This document shows, piece after piece, positions 36,483-46,400 of a stretch of 64,000 bases of DNA. The notes under the pieces are model-generated. The model had not been told where the DNA came from. It searched no databases and saw only the letters and a list, made by a program, of their open reading frames with translations. The translations under genes and the position numbers were made by a program. Origin of the DNA: Nocardia arthritidis (GTDB lineage: Bacteria; Actinomycetota; Actinomycetes; Mycobacteriales; Mycobacteriaceae); contig NZ_CP046172.1 of NCBI RefSeq assembly GCF_011801145.1, positions 3,596,001 to 3,660,000 of the forward strand, given 5' to 3'. Numbering within the stretch: the first letter of the stretch is position 1; each line of letters opens with the position of its first letter.

Positions 36483-36540
36483 CCTGAATCGTCCTCGACT
36501 CCTCCGCCGAGTCCTCCCTTCGGCGGATCTCGGATTCAGG
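36483..36540. repeat. nested inverted repeat in divergent promoter region
   Basis: Outer CCTGAATC/GATTCAGG arms and inner TCCGCCGA/TCGGCGGA arms form a two-stem palindrome between the divergent genes at 36360 and 36590. It could be an operator or cruciform; nothing more can be said. Confidence 0.6.
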
Positions 36541-36589
36541 GCCGCCTCGTAGTTTTCCAACCGCAGGATGAAAACGGTTGGGAGACGGT

Positions 36590-37246
36590 ATGAGTACGTG
36601 GTTGTTGGTGGCCATCATCGTCGGTGTGATCGCGCTGGTGATCAAGCGATTCCGGGGCGAGCCGATGGACGCCCGCGATATCTTCCTCACCCCGCTGATC
36701 CTGGTGGCGATCGGCGTGTTCAGCGTCACCAAGGTCAAGGATCTGAGCACCGTCGACATCACCTTCCTGGTGATCGGCGGCGTGATCGGTATCGCCTTCG
36801 GCGCGGTGCGCGGGACGACGGTCGACATCTTCGAGCGGGACGGGCATCTCTGGCAGCGCTACACCGTGAAAACCGTTGTGGTGTGGGTGACTTCGTTCGC
36901 GGTCGGATTCGGGGTGAGCATGGTCGGCCTCGCGCTCGGCATGCATCACGACGCGCGCCCGACCACGCTGTCGATCGGTATCGGCATGCTGGGGGAGATG
37001 TTGACCCTCGGCGTGCGCGCCTTCTCCACCGGCGTGCCGTTCAAACAGGACGGTAAGGAAGGCGGGCGGTCGAATTCGATCATCGATCAAACCTTCGACC
37101 GGTTCCTGACGCAGGCGCAGTCGTACGGGAAGCGCGGCGATCAGCCGGATGAGGAGCGCAAATTCGACCGGGGTTCCATCGAGCAGCCGCCGACGTTGCG
37201 CGACGGTCTGCAGTGGCTGAATCGCGGGCGGGACAACCGGCGCTGA
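36590..37246 (+). CDS. membrane protein, CcdC/DUF1453-like
   Basis: 218 residues with four to five membrane helices (starting MSTWLLVAIIVGVIALVIKRF) and a conserved motif between helices, VIGGVIGIAFGAVRGTTVDIFERDG, which is the CcdC-type block. The soluble C-terminal 60 residues are charged. Function of the family is unclear; some members lie near cytochrome biogenesis genes, which are absent here. ATG 36590 is preceded by GGGAGAC. Confidence 0.75.
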   Translation: MSTWLLVAIIVGVIALVIKRFRGEPMDARDIFLTPLILVAIGVFSVTKVKDLSTVDITFLVIGGVIGIAFGAVRGTTVDIFERDGHLWQRYTVKTVVVWVTSFAVGFGVSMVGLALGMHHDARPTTLSIGIGMLGEMLTLGVRAFSTGVPFKQDGKEGGRSNSIIDQTFDRFLTQAQSYGKRGDQPDEERKFDRGSIEQPPTLRDGLQWLNRGRDNRR

Positions 37247-37472
37247 AGGTCGCGGCCGGACCGTCCCCGCGAACTCTACGCAACCGGCCGATTAATCCTG
37301 TCGCACAATCGGACACAGGGAATGGGACAGCCGCCGGCGAGCGGTAGGCTTTCGCGGCAATGCCGCAATTGTGCGCGCTGCCTGATCGAATTCGATGAAG
37401 TCGGACGTTTGACCAACTTAACGGTAGTGTCGCTGCGGGAAAGTCAGCTCGGCAGAAAGGCCCTACCGCAAG

Positions 37473-39017
37473 ATGTGCGCAGCGAGCCCGTTCAGCGGCC
37501 TCAACCGTAGACAGTTCCTGGCGAAGGCGGCGGCCGCGGGTGCGGTCGGCGCGCTGGCCTCCTGGGCCAACCCGATCATCGAGCGCGCGTACGCCGCCGA
37601 CCCGGCGGGTATGGGCGGACTCGGCGATATCGAACACTTCGTGCTGCTGATGCAGGAGAATCGCTCGTTCGACCACTACTTCGGCACCTACTCCGGCGTC
37701 CGCGGCTTCGACGATCCGTCCGCGTCGTGGCGCCAGTACGGGTGGACACCCGGCGCGGGCCCATCGCCCGACGGTTACGTCAACCCGTTCCGGTTGGACA
37801 CCACCCGCGGCGCGACCCTCGACGGCGAATGCATCAACGATCCGGACCACACCTGGGGCGGTATGCACCGGGCGTGGAACGGCGGCCGCAACGATCAGTG
37901 GATGCCGATGTCCATCGAGAGCGTCGGCCCCGCCAACGCGCCCGCCGCCATGGGTTACTACCTGCGCGAGGACATTCCGATCCACCACGAGCTGGCCGAG
38001 GCGTTCACCCTCTGCGACAACTACCACTGCTCGGTGCTCGGCCCGACCGATCCCAACCGGCTCTACTGGATCAGCGCGACCATCGATCCGGACGGCCGCG
38101 CGGGCGGTCCGCTGGTCGAGACGCCGACGCTGATTCCGCAGAACGCCTACAGCTGGCGCACTTTCCCGGAGAATCTGTCCGAGGCCGGGGTGAGCTGGAA
38201 GGTATACAACAACCGCGATGTCGGCCCGCTGTCCTCGGTGATCCTGGACGGCATGCTCGGCTGTTTCAAACAGTCGCAGGACCCGAACTCCGAACTGCAT
38301 CGCCGCGGCATCGCGCCGGTGTACCCCAACGACTTCCAGGCCGACGTCGCCAATGACACGCTGCCCGCGGTCTCCTGGGTGATCCCGGCACTGATCAACT
38401 GCGAACATCCGGCGCTGCCCGCGGCTTTCGGCGCGTACGGCATCGTGCAGCTGCTCGACATCCTCACCTCGAATCCGAAGGTGTGGGAGAAGACCGCGCT
38501 GATCATCAGCTACGACGAGAACGGCGGCTTCTTCGATCACGTCACCCCGCCGACGGCGCCCCCGGGCACGCCGGGTGAATTCCTGACCGTTCCGCTGGAC
38601 CGGGTCAGCTCGGCGAAGGGTATCGCCGGTCCGATCGGGCTCGGGTATCGCGTTCCGGGACTGGTGATTTCGCCGTACAGCCGGGGCGGGCTGGTGGCCT
38701 CGGAGACCTTCGACCACACCTCGCAGCTGCGGCTGCTGGAAACCCGGTTCGGGGTGGAGGTGCCGAATCTGACGAAGTGGCGGCGCGGCGTCACCGGCGA
38801 TATGACCTCGGCCTTCGATTTCGGTTCCGCGCCGAACGCCGCCAAGCCGGTGCTGAGCGATCCGAAGCCGAAAATGGATGCGGCCGTTGCCCAGTGCGGC
38901 CCGAATATCGCGCTCGGCACCGCGACCAAGGGCGTGCCGTATCCGGTACCGCCGAACGAGATGCCGCGCCAGCAGCCGGGCACCCGGCGCAAGCCGAGCG
39001 GTCTCGTGCGCGCGTAA
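37473..39017 (+). CDS. Tat-exported phospholipase C family protein
   Basis: 514 residues. A twin-arginine signal [20 protein letters not shown] (from residue 11) with likely cleavage after AYA, then the phosphoesterase signature [24 protein letters not shown]. Downstream metal-site blocks are [47 protein letters not shown] and [16 protein letters not shown]. These match mycobacterial PlcA-D and non-haemolytic phospholipases C, which cleave phosphatidylcholine or sphingomyelin outside the cell. It is near full family length, with a short C terminus lacking the extra DUF756 domains of Pseudomonas enzymes. Confidence 0.92.
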   Translation: MCAASPFSGLNRRQFLAKAAAAGAVGALASWANPIIERAYAADPAGMGGLGDIEHFVLLMQENRSFDHYFGTYSGVRGFDDPSASWRQYGWTPGAGPSPDGYVNPFRLDTTRGATLDGECINDPDHTWGGMHRAWNGGRNDQWMPMSIESVGPANAPAAMGYYLREDIPIHHELAEAFTLCDNYHCSVLGPTDPNRLYWISATIDPDGRAGGPLVETPTLIPQNAYSWRTFPENLSEAGVSWKVYNNRDVGPLSSVILDGMLGCFKQSQDPNSELHRRGIAPVYPNDFQADVANDTLPAVSWVIPALINCEHPALPAAFGAYGIVQLLDILTSNPKVWEKTALIISYDENGGFFDHVTPPTAPPGTPGEFLTVPLDRVSSAKGIAGPIGLGYRVPGLVISPYSRGGLVASETFDHTSQLRLLETRFGVEVPNLTKWRRGVTGDMTSAFDFGSAPNAAKPVLSDPKPKMDAAVAQCGPNIALGTATKGVPYPVPPNEMPRQQPGTRRKPSGLVRA

Positions 39018-39061
39018 TCCTTACAGATGTAAGAACATTCGGCTCCGGCCCGAGACAGGCG

Positions 39062-39093
39062 AGTGGCCCAGCCCCGAAATGGGCTGGGCCACT
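39062..39093. terminator. bidirectional terminator after phospholipase gene
   Basis: Perfect 13-base arms AGTGGCCCAGCCC/GGGCTGGGCCACT with a 6-base loop, 45 bases after the phospholipase stop and 15 bases before the end of a small leftward ORF. Confidence 0.85.
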
Positions 39094-39107
39094 GCCCAAG
39101 TGTGTGT

Positions 39108-39323
39108 TCAGCCGACGGTGGCGGGCACCCAGCGGACACTCGGGACGACGGCGGAGCGTTTTCGCATGGCCGCGAAGCTGTGCCGGGCCGGGCTGATCAA
39201 CGCGGTGAACCATGTGCGGCGATGCTCGGCGAGCGCGGCCGCGACGGCGGGGATGTGGATGCAGTGCACTCCGCCCGCCATTCCCAGGCGGTGGCGACCC
39301 GTCTGGTCGTGTCTGGTGCCCAA
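39108..39323 (-). CDS. small hypothetical protein, 71 aa
   Basis: Unrecognised. TTG start with AAAGGA 6 bases upstream; the sequence is basic and contains ALAEHRRTWFTALISPARHSF. An internal ATG 14 residues in is an alternative start. Support for a real gene: a good ribosome site, and a convergent terminator placed directly after its stop. Against: short, no recognised homologue. It is divergent from coaE. Confidence 0.4.
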   Translation of the reverse strand: MGTRHDQTGRHRLGMAGGVHCIHIPAVAAALAEHRRTWFTALISPARHSFAAMRKRSAVVPSVRWVPATVG

Positions 39324-39612
39324 TTGTGTTCCTTTGCTTGCTGGTGCTGGCCTGGATCGCCAGGGCGAAGATTAGCCGAACGAAACTGGCGGGCACGGTA
39401 TTTTGCGCAAGTAATTGCCCCGGCGTGTCGGAAAGTTATCTTCGCCGGTCCGGATTCTCCGGTAATTGTTGCGGATCGGTCTCGGCGATGTCACGGATCG
39501 GCCAAATGGTCGGTCGGTATGTGGAATGTGGTGGGCGGCTGGGTATTAGGAGGGTTTGTCCGCCCCCCGGGCCGCGCGGGTCGGTGCGCCGCCGGGATGC
39601 GAGACTTGGCCA
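39324..39612. other. intergenic region upstream of coaE
   Basis: About 290 bases between the small leftward ORF and coaE with no gene I can support. It is more AT-rich than its surroundings (GTATTTTGCGCAAGTAATTG near 39400) and should hold the divergent promoters. Confidence 0.4.
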
Positions 39613-40818
39613 ATGTTGCGGATCGGCCTCACCGGAGGCATGGGAGCGGGCAAGTCGACGGTGGCGCGGACGCTCGCCGAACTCGGCGCGGTGATCATCG
39701 ACTCCGATGTCATCGCGCGAGAGGTGGTCGCACCGGGTACCGAGGGTTTGGCCGCACTCGTCGCGGCCTTCGGCGCGGAGATACTCGCCGCCGACGGCAG
39801 CCTGGATCGGCCCGCGCTCGCCGCCAAGGCATTCGGCTCCGACGCCGCGCGCGCGACCCTGAATTCGATCACCCATCCGCTGGTCGGTAAACGCACCGCG
39901 GAACTCATTTCCGCGGCGCCGCCGGATGCGATCGTGGTGCAGGACATTCCATTGTTGGTGGAAAACGGATTGGCGCCGTTGATGAATCTGGTGCTGATCG
40001 TCGACGTGCCAGAGGAAACCCGAATTCGGCGCTTGGTGGAATTCCGCGGTATCGCCGAATCCGACGCGCGCGCCCGAATTTCCGCGCAGGCCACCGACGA
40101 GCAGCGGCGCGCGGCGGCCGATGTGTTGCTGGACAATTCCGGTCCGGCCGGTGCGGTCGACGCGGTGGTGCGCGACCTGTGGCGGGACCGGCTGGTGCCG
40201 TTCGAGCACAATCTGCGCACCGGAACCCGGGCGCGGCGGGCGAATGTCGCACTGGCGCCGCCGAATCCGGAGTGGCCCGCGCAGGCGCAGCGGCTGATCG
40301 CGCGGCTGTGGGTGGCCTGCGGTACCTCGGCCTCGCGGATCGATCACATCGGATCCACCTCCGTGCCGGGCCTGCCCGCGAAGGATGTGCTCGACCTGCA
40401 GATCACCATCGCCGATCTGGACGTGGCCGACGGGCTGCGCGATGCGCTGGGCGCCGCGGGTTTCCCGGTGATCGCCGAGATCACCGGGGATAATCCGAAG
40501 CCCACCCCGCAGGATCCGGCCGGAACCGATAAAGCACTGTGGGCCAAGAGAATTCACGCGAGCGCTGACCCGGGCCGCCTGGCGAACGTGCACATCAGGG
40601 TCGACGGCTCGCCCGGCCAGCGGTTCGCGCTCGACTTCCGGGACTGGTTGCGCGCCGATGCCGCGGCCCGTGCCGAATACCTCGAGGTGAAACGCGCGGG
40701 CGAGGCCAAGGCCGCCGGGCTGACCGGCACCGAGGCGACGCTGGCCTACCTGGACGTGAAGGAACCGTGGTTCGACGCCGCGTACGAGCGCGTCCGCGCT
40801 TGGCATGCGGCGCGATAA
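39613..40818 (+). CDS. coaE: dephospho-CoA kinase fused to GrpB-like domain
   Basis: 401 residues. Residues 1-200 are dephospho-CoA kinase: P-loop GGMGAGKST at 8-16, IIDSDVIAREVVAPGT and QDIPLLVENGL; it phosphorylates dephospho-CoA in the last step of CoA synthesis. Residues 215-400 form a GrpB/UPF0157 nucleotidyltransferase-fold domain (DHIGSTSVPGLPAKDVLDLQI). The same fusion is known from mycobacterial CoaE, where the extra domain affects folding or stability. ATG 39613 begins exactly at MLRIGLTGG. Confidence 0.95.
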   Translation: MLRIGLTGGMGAGKSTVARTLAELGAVIIDSDVIAREVVAPGTEGLAALVAAFGAEILAADGSLDRPALAAKAFGSDAARATLNSITHPLVGKRTAELISAAPPDAIVVQDIPLLVENGLAPLMNLVLIVDVPEETRIRRLVEFRGIAESDARARISAQATDEQRRAAADVLLDNSGPAGAVDAVVRDLWRDRLVPFEHNLRTGTRARRANVALAPPNPEWPAQAQRLIARLWVACGTSASRIDHIGSTSVPGLPAKDVLDLQITIADLDVADGLRDALGAAGFPVIAEITGDNPKPTPQDPAGTDKALWAKRIHASADPGRLANVHIRVDGSPGQRFALDFRDWLRADAAARAEYLEVKRAGEAKAAGLTGTEATLAYLDVKEPWFDAAYERVRAWHAAR

Positions 40819-40890
40819 TCCGATGCGTCAGAACAGCTTTGCCAGCTTGTCGAGGTGCGCCGGGTCGGATCGACGAGGGCCGCGAAGGTC

Positions 40891-41439
40891 TTACATCCAG
40901 GTGAGGGTGATGCCCATGGATTCCATCCAGGATTCCAGGGAGTGGCCGTTCGCGGCGATGCCGTCGATGGCGGTGGCCGCGTTGGCCACCGCCGCCTCGG
41001 CCTCGGCCGCGCCGATCAGACCCGCGGCATGGGCCGCGAGCAGCTCGTCGACATCGAGCAGTTCGGTCTCGCGGCCCGAGCGGACCACGATGTCGAGGTA
41101 GTGGTCCACCGACTTCCACTGTTTCGGGCCGAGCCGGGTGTACTCGCCGAGATCCAGGTAGTAGTCCTGATCGCGCTGATGTGCCGGGTGATAGTGGAAT
41201 ACGGTCGCGCGCAGGGACAGTTCGGGTAGTAGCCACGACTCGATGTAGTGGAACTGCGGATGGTCCGAGGTGCGCGCCATGTACAGGCCCCACGACTCGA
41301 CCCGGTACGTCTCCACCGGCCGCACGAATCCCTTCGGATCGGTGTTGGTCAGCCCGGCGAGGTCGAAATATTCGACCTTGGGCCGGTGCACGTGCACCGG
41401 CGCCGGGTCGGCGTTGACCAGTCCTCCGTGATTACGCAC
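40891..41439 (-). CDS. DUF402 domain protein (paralogue 1)
   Basis: 182 residues. The DUF402 core contains YLDLGEYTRLGPKQWKSVDHYLDIVVRSGRETELLDVDEL, with acidic residues that bind metal in nucleoside-diphosphatase members of the family. The end GITLTWM is identical in position to the downstream-coordinate paralogue at 41543. Reaction in this organism unknown. The two genes are in tandem and read leftward, away from uvrB. Confidence 0.82.
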   Translation of the reverse strand: MRNHGGLVNADPAPVHVHRPKVEYFDLAGLTNTDPKGFVRPVETYRVESWGLYMARTSDHPQFHYIESWLLPELSLRATVFHYHPAHQRDQDYYLDLGEYTRLGPKQWKSVDHYLDIVVRSGRETELLDVDELLAAHAAGLIGAAEAEAAVANAATAIDGIAANGHSLESWMESMGITLTWM

Positions 41440-41542
41440 GCCGCCTCCTCTTCGACCGGACCTTCCCGCCGGGTGTCATGCAGAAAATCTACCGCCACTC
41501 GAGCGCTTGGTCGCGGCGGTGCGCGGCCGGTGGAGCGCCGGA

Positions 41543-42193
41543 TTACATCCAGGTCAGGCCGATGCCCTGGGCGGCGAGCCAGCGTTCGACGTCGTGGTCG
41601 TGCGCGGCGAGCCCGTCCATGGCGGCGGTGGCGCGTTCGAAGGCCCGGTGCGCCTGCGCGGTGTCGACCACCCCGGCCGCGTGCGCGGCCAGCAATTCGT
41701 CGACGCCGCGCAGATCGGCCCGGCGGCCGCCCTGCACCTCGATGTCGAGGTAGTGGTCCACCGCCTTCCAGCGCTTCGGCTCGATGCGGGTGTATTCGCC
41801 GATATCCAGGCAGTAATCCCGGCCGTGATGGTCGCCGGCGTGCCGGTGCGCGATGGTCGCGCGGATCGAAAGATCCGGCAGCAGCCAGGATTCCAGGTAG
41901 TGGAACTGCGGCCCGTCGACGCAGCGCGCCATATAGAGGCCCCACGGTTCGACGTGGAAGCGTTCGACCGGCCGGACGAAACCCTTGGCATCGGTATTGG
42001 TGAACTCGGCGACGTTGAAGTACTCGACTCTTGGTCTGGTGGGCGTTCGCCCCGGCGGCGCGGCGGCCCCGTTGCTGCCGTTGGTCGCGATGGTTCCGTG
42101 TGCGAATGCGATTCCACGGATATCCCGGGCCACAAATCCGGCGATCCCGGTGACCGCCGGTGCGGCGACGAGCAATGGCAGCAGTGCGCTCAT
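41543..42193 (-). CDS. DUF402 domain protein (paralogue 2)
   Basis: 216 residues. The N-terminal 35 residues (MSALLPLLVAAPAVTGIAGFVARDI) are hydrophobic and could be a membrane anchor, absent from paralogue 1. From residue 55 it follows the same pattern as its neighbour: RVEYFNVAEFTNTDAKGFVRPV, CLDIGEYTRIEPKRWKAVDHYLDI, ending GIGLTWM. First of the tandem pair; 103 bases separate the two genes. Confidence 0.82.
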   Translation of the reverse strand: MSALLPLLVAAPAVTGIAGFVARDIRGIAFAHGTIATNGSNGAAAPPGRTPTRPRVEYFNVAEFTNTDAKGFVRPVERFHVEPWGLYMARCVDGPQFHYLESWLLPDLSIRATIAHRHAGDHHGRDYCLDIGEYTRIEPKRWKAVDHYLDIEVQGGRRADLRGVDELLAAHAAGVVDTAQAHRAFERATAAMDGLAAHDHDVERWLAAQGIGLTWM

Positions 42194-42468
42194 AGCCTCG
42201 TCCCTTCACCAAGTCTGGACAACCAGTTCAGAGTACACCTGGGCAACCCCTCCCTCACCCGGTGTGACAAAGCCGACCCGGCCATGAATACTGTTGCGAG
42301 AACAGACCTTTCGAGCCCATTACGGTTATTTGAGCAAGGCTTGAACAAGGGTTGGGTGAACCATTGTGCACACGCCTGGCAACCAGACTGTCCAGTCTTC
42401 ATAGCGGTGGATTCCGCGGGGCGCGAAGGCGGGCTGTTCTTGTCGGTGCCTGGTTCTAGGCTGGGAGC

Positions 42469-44637
42469 ATGGCTTTCGCAACCGAGATCCCCGCCGGCAA
42501 CGAGCCGCCGCTCGCCCATTCGGAATTCCGGCCCGTCGGCGAGATCGAGCGCACCGACGGCCGGTTCGAGGTGGTCAGCGAGCACAAGCCCGCGGGCGAT
42601 CAGCCCGCGGCGATCGCCGAGCTGGAACGCCGGATCCGGGCGGGGGAGCGCGATGTCGTGCTGCTCGGCGCCACCGGCACCGGCAAATCGGCCACCACGG
42701 CCTGGCTCATCGAGCGGCTGCAGCGGCCGACGCTGGTGATGGCGCCGAACAAGACGCTCGCCGCGCAGCTGGCCAACGAGTTGCGGGAGATGTTGCCCAA
42801 CAACGCGGTTGAATATTTCGTCTCGTACTACGACTACTACCAGCCCGAGGCGTATATCGCGCAGACCGACACCTATATCGAGAAGGACAGCTCGATCAAC
42901 GACGATGTCGAGCGGCTGCGCCATTCGGCGACCTCCAGCCTGCTGTCCCGGCGCGATGTCGTGGTGGTCGCCTCGGTGTCGTGCATCTACGGCCTCGGCA
43001 CGCCGCAGTCCTACCTGGATCGGTCGGTGCAGCTCGAGGTCGGCGGCGAGATCGACCGCGACGCACTGCTGCGGCTGCTGGTCGACGTGCAGTACACCCG
43101 CAACGACATGTCCTTCGTGCGCGGCTCGTTCCGGGTGCGCGGCGACACCGTCGAGATCATCCCGTCCTACGAGGAACTCGCGATCCGCATCGAATTCTTC
43201 GGCGACGAGATCGAGGCGCTGTATTACCTGCACCCACTCACCGGTGATGTGGTGCGTCAGGTGGATATGCTGCGCATCTTCCCGGCCACCCACTACGTCG
43301 CCGGTCCGGACCGGATGGAGCGCGCGGTTCGCGATATCGAGGAGGAGCTGGCCGAGCGGCTCGCCGAGTTGGAGCGCCAGGGCAAACTGCTGGAGGCGCA
43401 GCGGCTGCGCATGCGCACCCAGTACGACCTGGAGATGATCCGCCAGGTCGGATTCTGCTCCGGCATCGAGAACTATTCGCGCCACATCGACGGGCGGCCC
43501 GCCGGATCCGCGCCCGCCACGCTGCTCGACTACTTCCCGGAGGATTTCCTGCTCGTCATCGACGAGTCGCATGTGACCGTCCCGCAGATCGGCGGCATGT
43601 ACGAGGGCGATATGTCGCGCAAGCGCAACCTGGTCGAATACGGTTTCCGGCTGCCTTCGGCGGTGGACAACCGGCCGCTCACCTGGGAGGAGTTCGCGGA
43701 CCGGATCGGCCAGGCGGTATACCTGTCGGCCACGCCGGGCCCGTACGAGCTGGGGCAGACCGGCGGTGAGGTGGTCGAGCAGGTCATCCGCCCGACCGGC
43801 CTGGTCGACCCGCAGGTGGTGGTGAAGCCGACCAAGGGCCAGATCGACGACCTGGTGCACGAGATCCGGGTGCGCGCCGAACGCGACGAGCGGGTGCTGG
43901 TCACCACGCTGACCAAGAAGATGGCCGAGGACCTCACCGATTATCTGCTCGGGCTCGGCATCCGGGTGCGCTACCTGCACTCCGAGATCGACACCCTGCG
44001 CCGCGTCGAACTGCTGCGCCAGCTGCGGCTCGGTGAATACGACGTGCTCGTCGGCATCAACCTGCTGCGCGAGGGCCTCGACCTGCCGGAGGTTTCGCTG
44101 GTCGCCATCCTGGACGCCGACAAGGAGGGCTTCCTGCGCAGCGCGACCAGCCTCATCCAGACCATCGGCCGCGCCGCCCGGAATGTCTCCGGCGAGGTGC
44201 ACATGTACGCCGACGCGGTCACCGATTCGATGCGGCACGCCATCGAGGAGACCGATCGCCGCCGCGCGAAGCAGATCGCATACAACGAGCAGATGGGCAT
44301 CGACCCGAAACCGTTGCGCAAGAAGATCGCCGACATCCTGGACCAGGTGTACCGGGAGGTGGACGACGAGGTGGAGATCGGCGGTTCGGGTCGCAATGCC
44401 AGCCGCGGCCGCCGGGCACAGGGCGAGCCGGGGCGCGCGGTGAGCGCGGGCGTGTTCGAGGGCCGCGATATCAAGTCGATGCCGCGGGTCGAACTGGCCG
44501 ACCTGGTCAAGGAACTCACCGACCAGATGATGAACGCGGCCCGCGAGCTGCAATTCGAGCTGGCCGGCCGGTTGCGCGACGAGATCGCGGATCTGAAGAA
44601 GGAACTGCGCGGCATGGACGCTGCCGGGCTGAAGTGA
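42469..44637 (+). CDS. uvrB: excinuclease ABC subunit B
   Basis: 722 residues. Walker A GATGTGKS (67-74), the damage-probing beta-hairpin [16 protein letters not shown] (motif II), the helicase motifs of the C-terminal half ([27 protein letters not shown]) and a C-terminal UVR motif ([28 protein letters not shown]) that contacts UvrC. It verifies lesions delivered by UvrA in nucleotide excision repair. ATG 42469 follows GGGAGC. No SOS box is evident upstream. Confidence 0.97.
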   Translation: MAFATEIPAGNEPPLAHSEFRPVGEIERTDGRFEVVSEHKPAGDQPAAIAELERRIRAGERDVVLLGATGTGKSATTAWLIERLQRPTLVMAPNKTLAAQLANELREMLPNNAVEYFVSYYDYYQPEAYIAQTDTYIEKDSSINDDVERLRHSATSSLLSRRDVVVVASVSCIYGLGTPQSYLDRSVQLEVGGEIDRDALLRLLVDVQYTRNDMSFVRGSFRVRGDTVEIIPSYEELAIRIEFFGDEIEALYYLHPLTGDVVRQVDMLRIFPATHYVAGPDRMERAVRDIEEELAERLAELERQGKLLEAQRLRMRTQYDLEMIRQVGFCSGIENYSRHIDGRPAGSAPATLLDYFPEDFLLVIDESHVTVPQIGGMYEGDMSRKRNLVEYGFRLPSAVDNRPLTWEEFADRIGQAVYLSATPGPYELGQTGGEVVEQVIRPTGLVDPQVVVKPTKGQIDDLVHEIRVRAERDERVLVTTLTKKMAEDLTDYLLGLGIRVRYLHSEIDTLRRVELLRQLRLGEYDVLVGINLLREGLDLPEVSLVAILDADKEGFLRSATSLIQTIGRAARNVSGEVHMYADAVTDSMRHAIEETDRRRAKQIAYNEQMGIDPKPLRKKIADILDQVYREVDDEVEIGGSGRNASRGRRAQGEPGRAVSAGVFEGRDIKSMPRVELADLVKELTDQMMNAARELQFELAGRLRDEIADLKKELRGMDAAGLK

Positions 44638-44714
44638 GCGCTACCGCCCACTGGTCGAAAGGTGGTATCCGCCAACGGGATTCGTGTCCCGTGGCGGATA
44701 CCGGCCGGCTCCGG

Positions 44715-45185
44715 TCAGGACTGGGAGGCCAACCACTCGTTCACCCGGCGCTCGGCCTCCTCCCTCGGTACGTCCTCGACCTTGGTCAGCACCGCCCAGC
44801 GGTGCCCGAACGGATCGATCACCACGCCGAAGCGGTCGCCGGTGACGAAGGTCTGCGGCTCCTCGACCTTGCGGGCGCCGTGTTCGGCGGCGCGGGCGAT
44901 GACGCCGTCGACGTCGGGGCAGTAGTGCACGATCGAGGTGTGCACCCATTCCCCGTTCGGGGCGAGCACGCCGTTGTCCGGGATGGGCATGCCGAGTTGC
45001 AGGGTGGAATCGCCGAATTTCAGTTCCGCGTGCGCGGGTTGACCGTCGGGCAGATCGTTGCGGCTGATCACCTCGGCCCCGAAGACCGCGGAGTAGAAGT
45101 CGATGGCCTTGTTGCCGTCGGCGACGGCGAGGAAGCAGGTGATCGAGTGGTAGCCGTCGGCGATGGGATTCACGGTGTTCGTCAT
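44715..45185 (-). CDS. VOC family protein (PhnB-like)
   Basis: 156 residues beginning with GYHSITCFLAVADGNKAIDFYSAVFGAEVI and ending DRFGVVIDPFGHRWAVLTKVED, with 'QLGMPIPDNG' in the middle: a PhnB/YciF-like VOC fold. The pair of metal ligands is partly conserved (His13, Glu-containing strand). It is divergent from an AraC regulator at 45245, a likely regulator-target pair. ATG 45185. Confidence 0.84.
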   Translation of the reverse strand: MTNTVNPIADGYHSITCFLAVADGNKAIDFYSAVFGAEVISRNDLPDGQPAHAELKFGDSTLQLGMPIPDNGVLAPNGEWVHTSIVHYCPDVDGVIARAAEHGARKVEEPQTFVTGDRFGVVIDPFGHRWAVLTKVEDVPREEAERRVNEWLASQS

Positions 45186-45244
45186 GGCGTCCACTCTCGT
45201 CGCGGGCGGGCCGCGGGTCTTGTAAGAACGCGACACCGAGCGGT

Positions 45245-46153
45245 ATGAGGTTCGGCGTATTGGACAACACCGGGCAACCCATGGCGCAACCGCCGCGCAA
45301 TCCCATTGCGCCGCAGGATATGAAGGGCATTCTGCATCCGGACGAGCAGGCCAAGTTCCGCACGCTGCACCGGCTGCCACCCGGGCCGGAGGTGGGCCGG
45401 TTCGTCGAGTGGTACTGGTCGGTGCGGTGGGATCTCGGCGGCAGGCCGCCGTACCACGCCGAGGTGCTGCCGTATCCGAGCGTGAACCTGTCGTTCGAGC
45501 AAAGCGCAACGCGCAGTGGCGGTTTCGTCAACGGTGTGTGCACGACGAAATATGTGCGCGAGCTCAGCGGGGCCGGGGAAACCTTCGGGGTGCGGTTCCG
45601 GGCCGGCGGCTTCGGGGCCTTCACCGGGCTCGATGTCGGCGCCCTGCGGGACCGGGCGGTGCCGCTCGGCGAGGTGCTGCCAGGGACGGACGGGCTGACC
45701 GAGCGCGTACTCGCCGAACCGGCCGACACCGGCAGGCGGGCCGTCGTCGAGGACTTCCTGGCGCGCCGCCTCGTCGCCGACGATCCCAACTACGAGCTGG
45801 TGCTGCGCATCGTCGCGGCGATGGCCGCCGAACAGGAATTGACCAGGGTCGATCAGGTGACCGATCGGTTCGGCGTCCCGGTGCGCACGCTGCAGCGGCT
45901 GTTCCGGCGCTACGTCGGTGCGAGCCCTAAATGGGTGCTGCGGCGCTACCGGTTGCAGGACGGCGCCGATCTGCTCGCCCGCGGCCGAACGGAGGATCTG
46001 GCCGCGCTGGCCACCGAATTGGGCTACTTCGATCAGGCGCACTTCTCGCGGGAGTTCGCGGCGGAGATCGGCATGGCCCCACTCGAATACGCCAAGTATT
46101 CGCTGCGGTCTCGGAATGAGGTTACATCCAAGGTGATAACGGAAGCGAGATAG
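45245..46153 (+). CDS. AraC family transcriptional regulator
   Basis: 302 residues. The N-terminal half (FVEWYWSVRWDLGG, EVLPYPSVNLSFE, VRFRAGGFGAF) is the DUF6597-type effector domain; the C-terminal half has two AraC helix-turn-helix motifs (VDQVTDRFGVPVRTLQRLFRR and LAALATELGYFDQAHFSREF). ATG 45245 or the in-frame ATG 45320 may be used. It is 59 bases from the divergent VOC gene. Confidence 0.87.
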   Translation: MRFGVLDNTGQPMAQPPRNPIAPQDMKGILHPDEQAKFRTLHRLPPGPEVGRFVEWYWSVRWDLGGRPPYHAEVLPYPSVNLSFEQSATRSGGFVNGVCTTKYVRELSGAGETFGVRFRAGGFGAFTGLDVGALRDRAVPLGEVLPGTDGLTERVLAEPADTGRRAVVEDFLARRLVADDPNYELVLRIVAAMAAEQELTRVDQVTDRFGVPVRTLQRLFRRYVGASPKWVLRRYRLQDGADLLARGRTEDLAALATELGYFDQAHFSREFAAEIGMAPLEYAKYSLRSRNEVTSKVITEAR

Positions 46154-46277
46154 TTGCGGATGCCTGCGCCTCGCCTATCCGCCACCTCGGATCAGCTGTC
46201 ACCGCACCGCTTTTCGGCCTGGTTGCGGCCGATGACGCGTTAATATGGCCCGTCATTCCAGTGCGGAAAGGGTAGGT

Positions 46278-46343
46278 ATGGACAACATCTGGGCGGCGAT
46301 CATGGGCCTGTTCTTCGCGGGCTACGATCCGACACCCTGGTAA
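46278..46343 (+). CDS. putative 21-aa hydrophobic peptide
   Basis: Begins MDNIWAAIMGLFFAGYD and ends in Trp. It has a ribosome site (GAAAGGG, 46266-46272), a TAATAT box at 46241-46246 at a sensible distance, and a terminator-like hairpin starting 7 bases after its stop (46350-46395). The hydrophobic centre could insert in the membrane. No homologue recognised; real translation is unproven. Confidence 0.4.
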   Translation: MDNIWAAIMGLFFAGYDPTPW

Positions 46344-46349
46344 AGCCGG

Positions 46350-46400
46350 ATCGGCCCGCCTCGTCGCCGAAAGTGTGCGCCGGGTCCGGGCCGATACCTT
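46350..46400 (+). terminator. hairpin after the 21-aa ORF
   Basis: ATCGGCCCG (46350-46358) pairs perfectly with CGGGCCGAT (46387-46395), followed by ACCTTTT. The 28-base loop could fold further. Confidence 0.55.

Noticed and set aside
42194..42468. SOS (LexA) box upstream of uvrB, and likewise upstream of uvrA (60002-60151)
   Set aside because: I looked for the actinobacterial TCGAAC-N4-GTTCGA palindrome and found no acceptable match in either region.
42190..44553. A 787-codon open frame opposite uvrB, and similar long frames opposite polA, uvrA and rpsA
   Set aside because: They mirror highly conserved genes and have no recognisable domain; typical for high-GC genomes.
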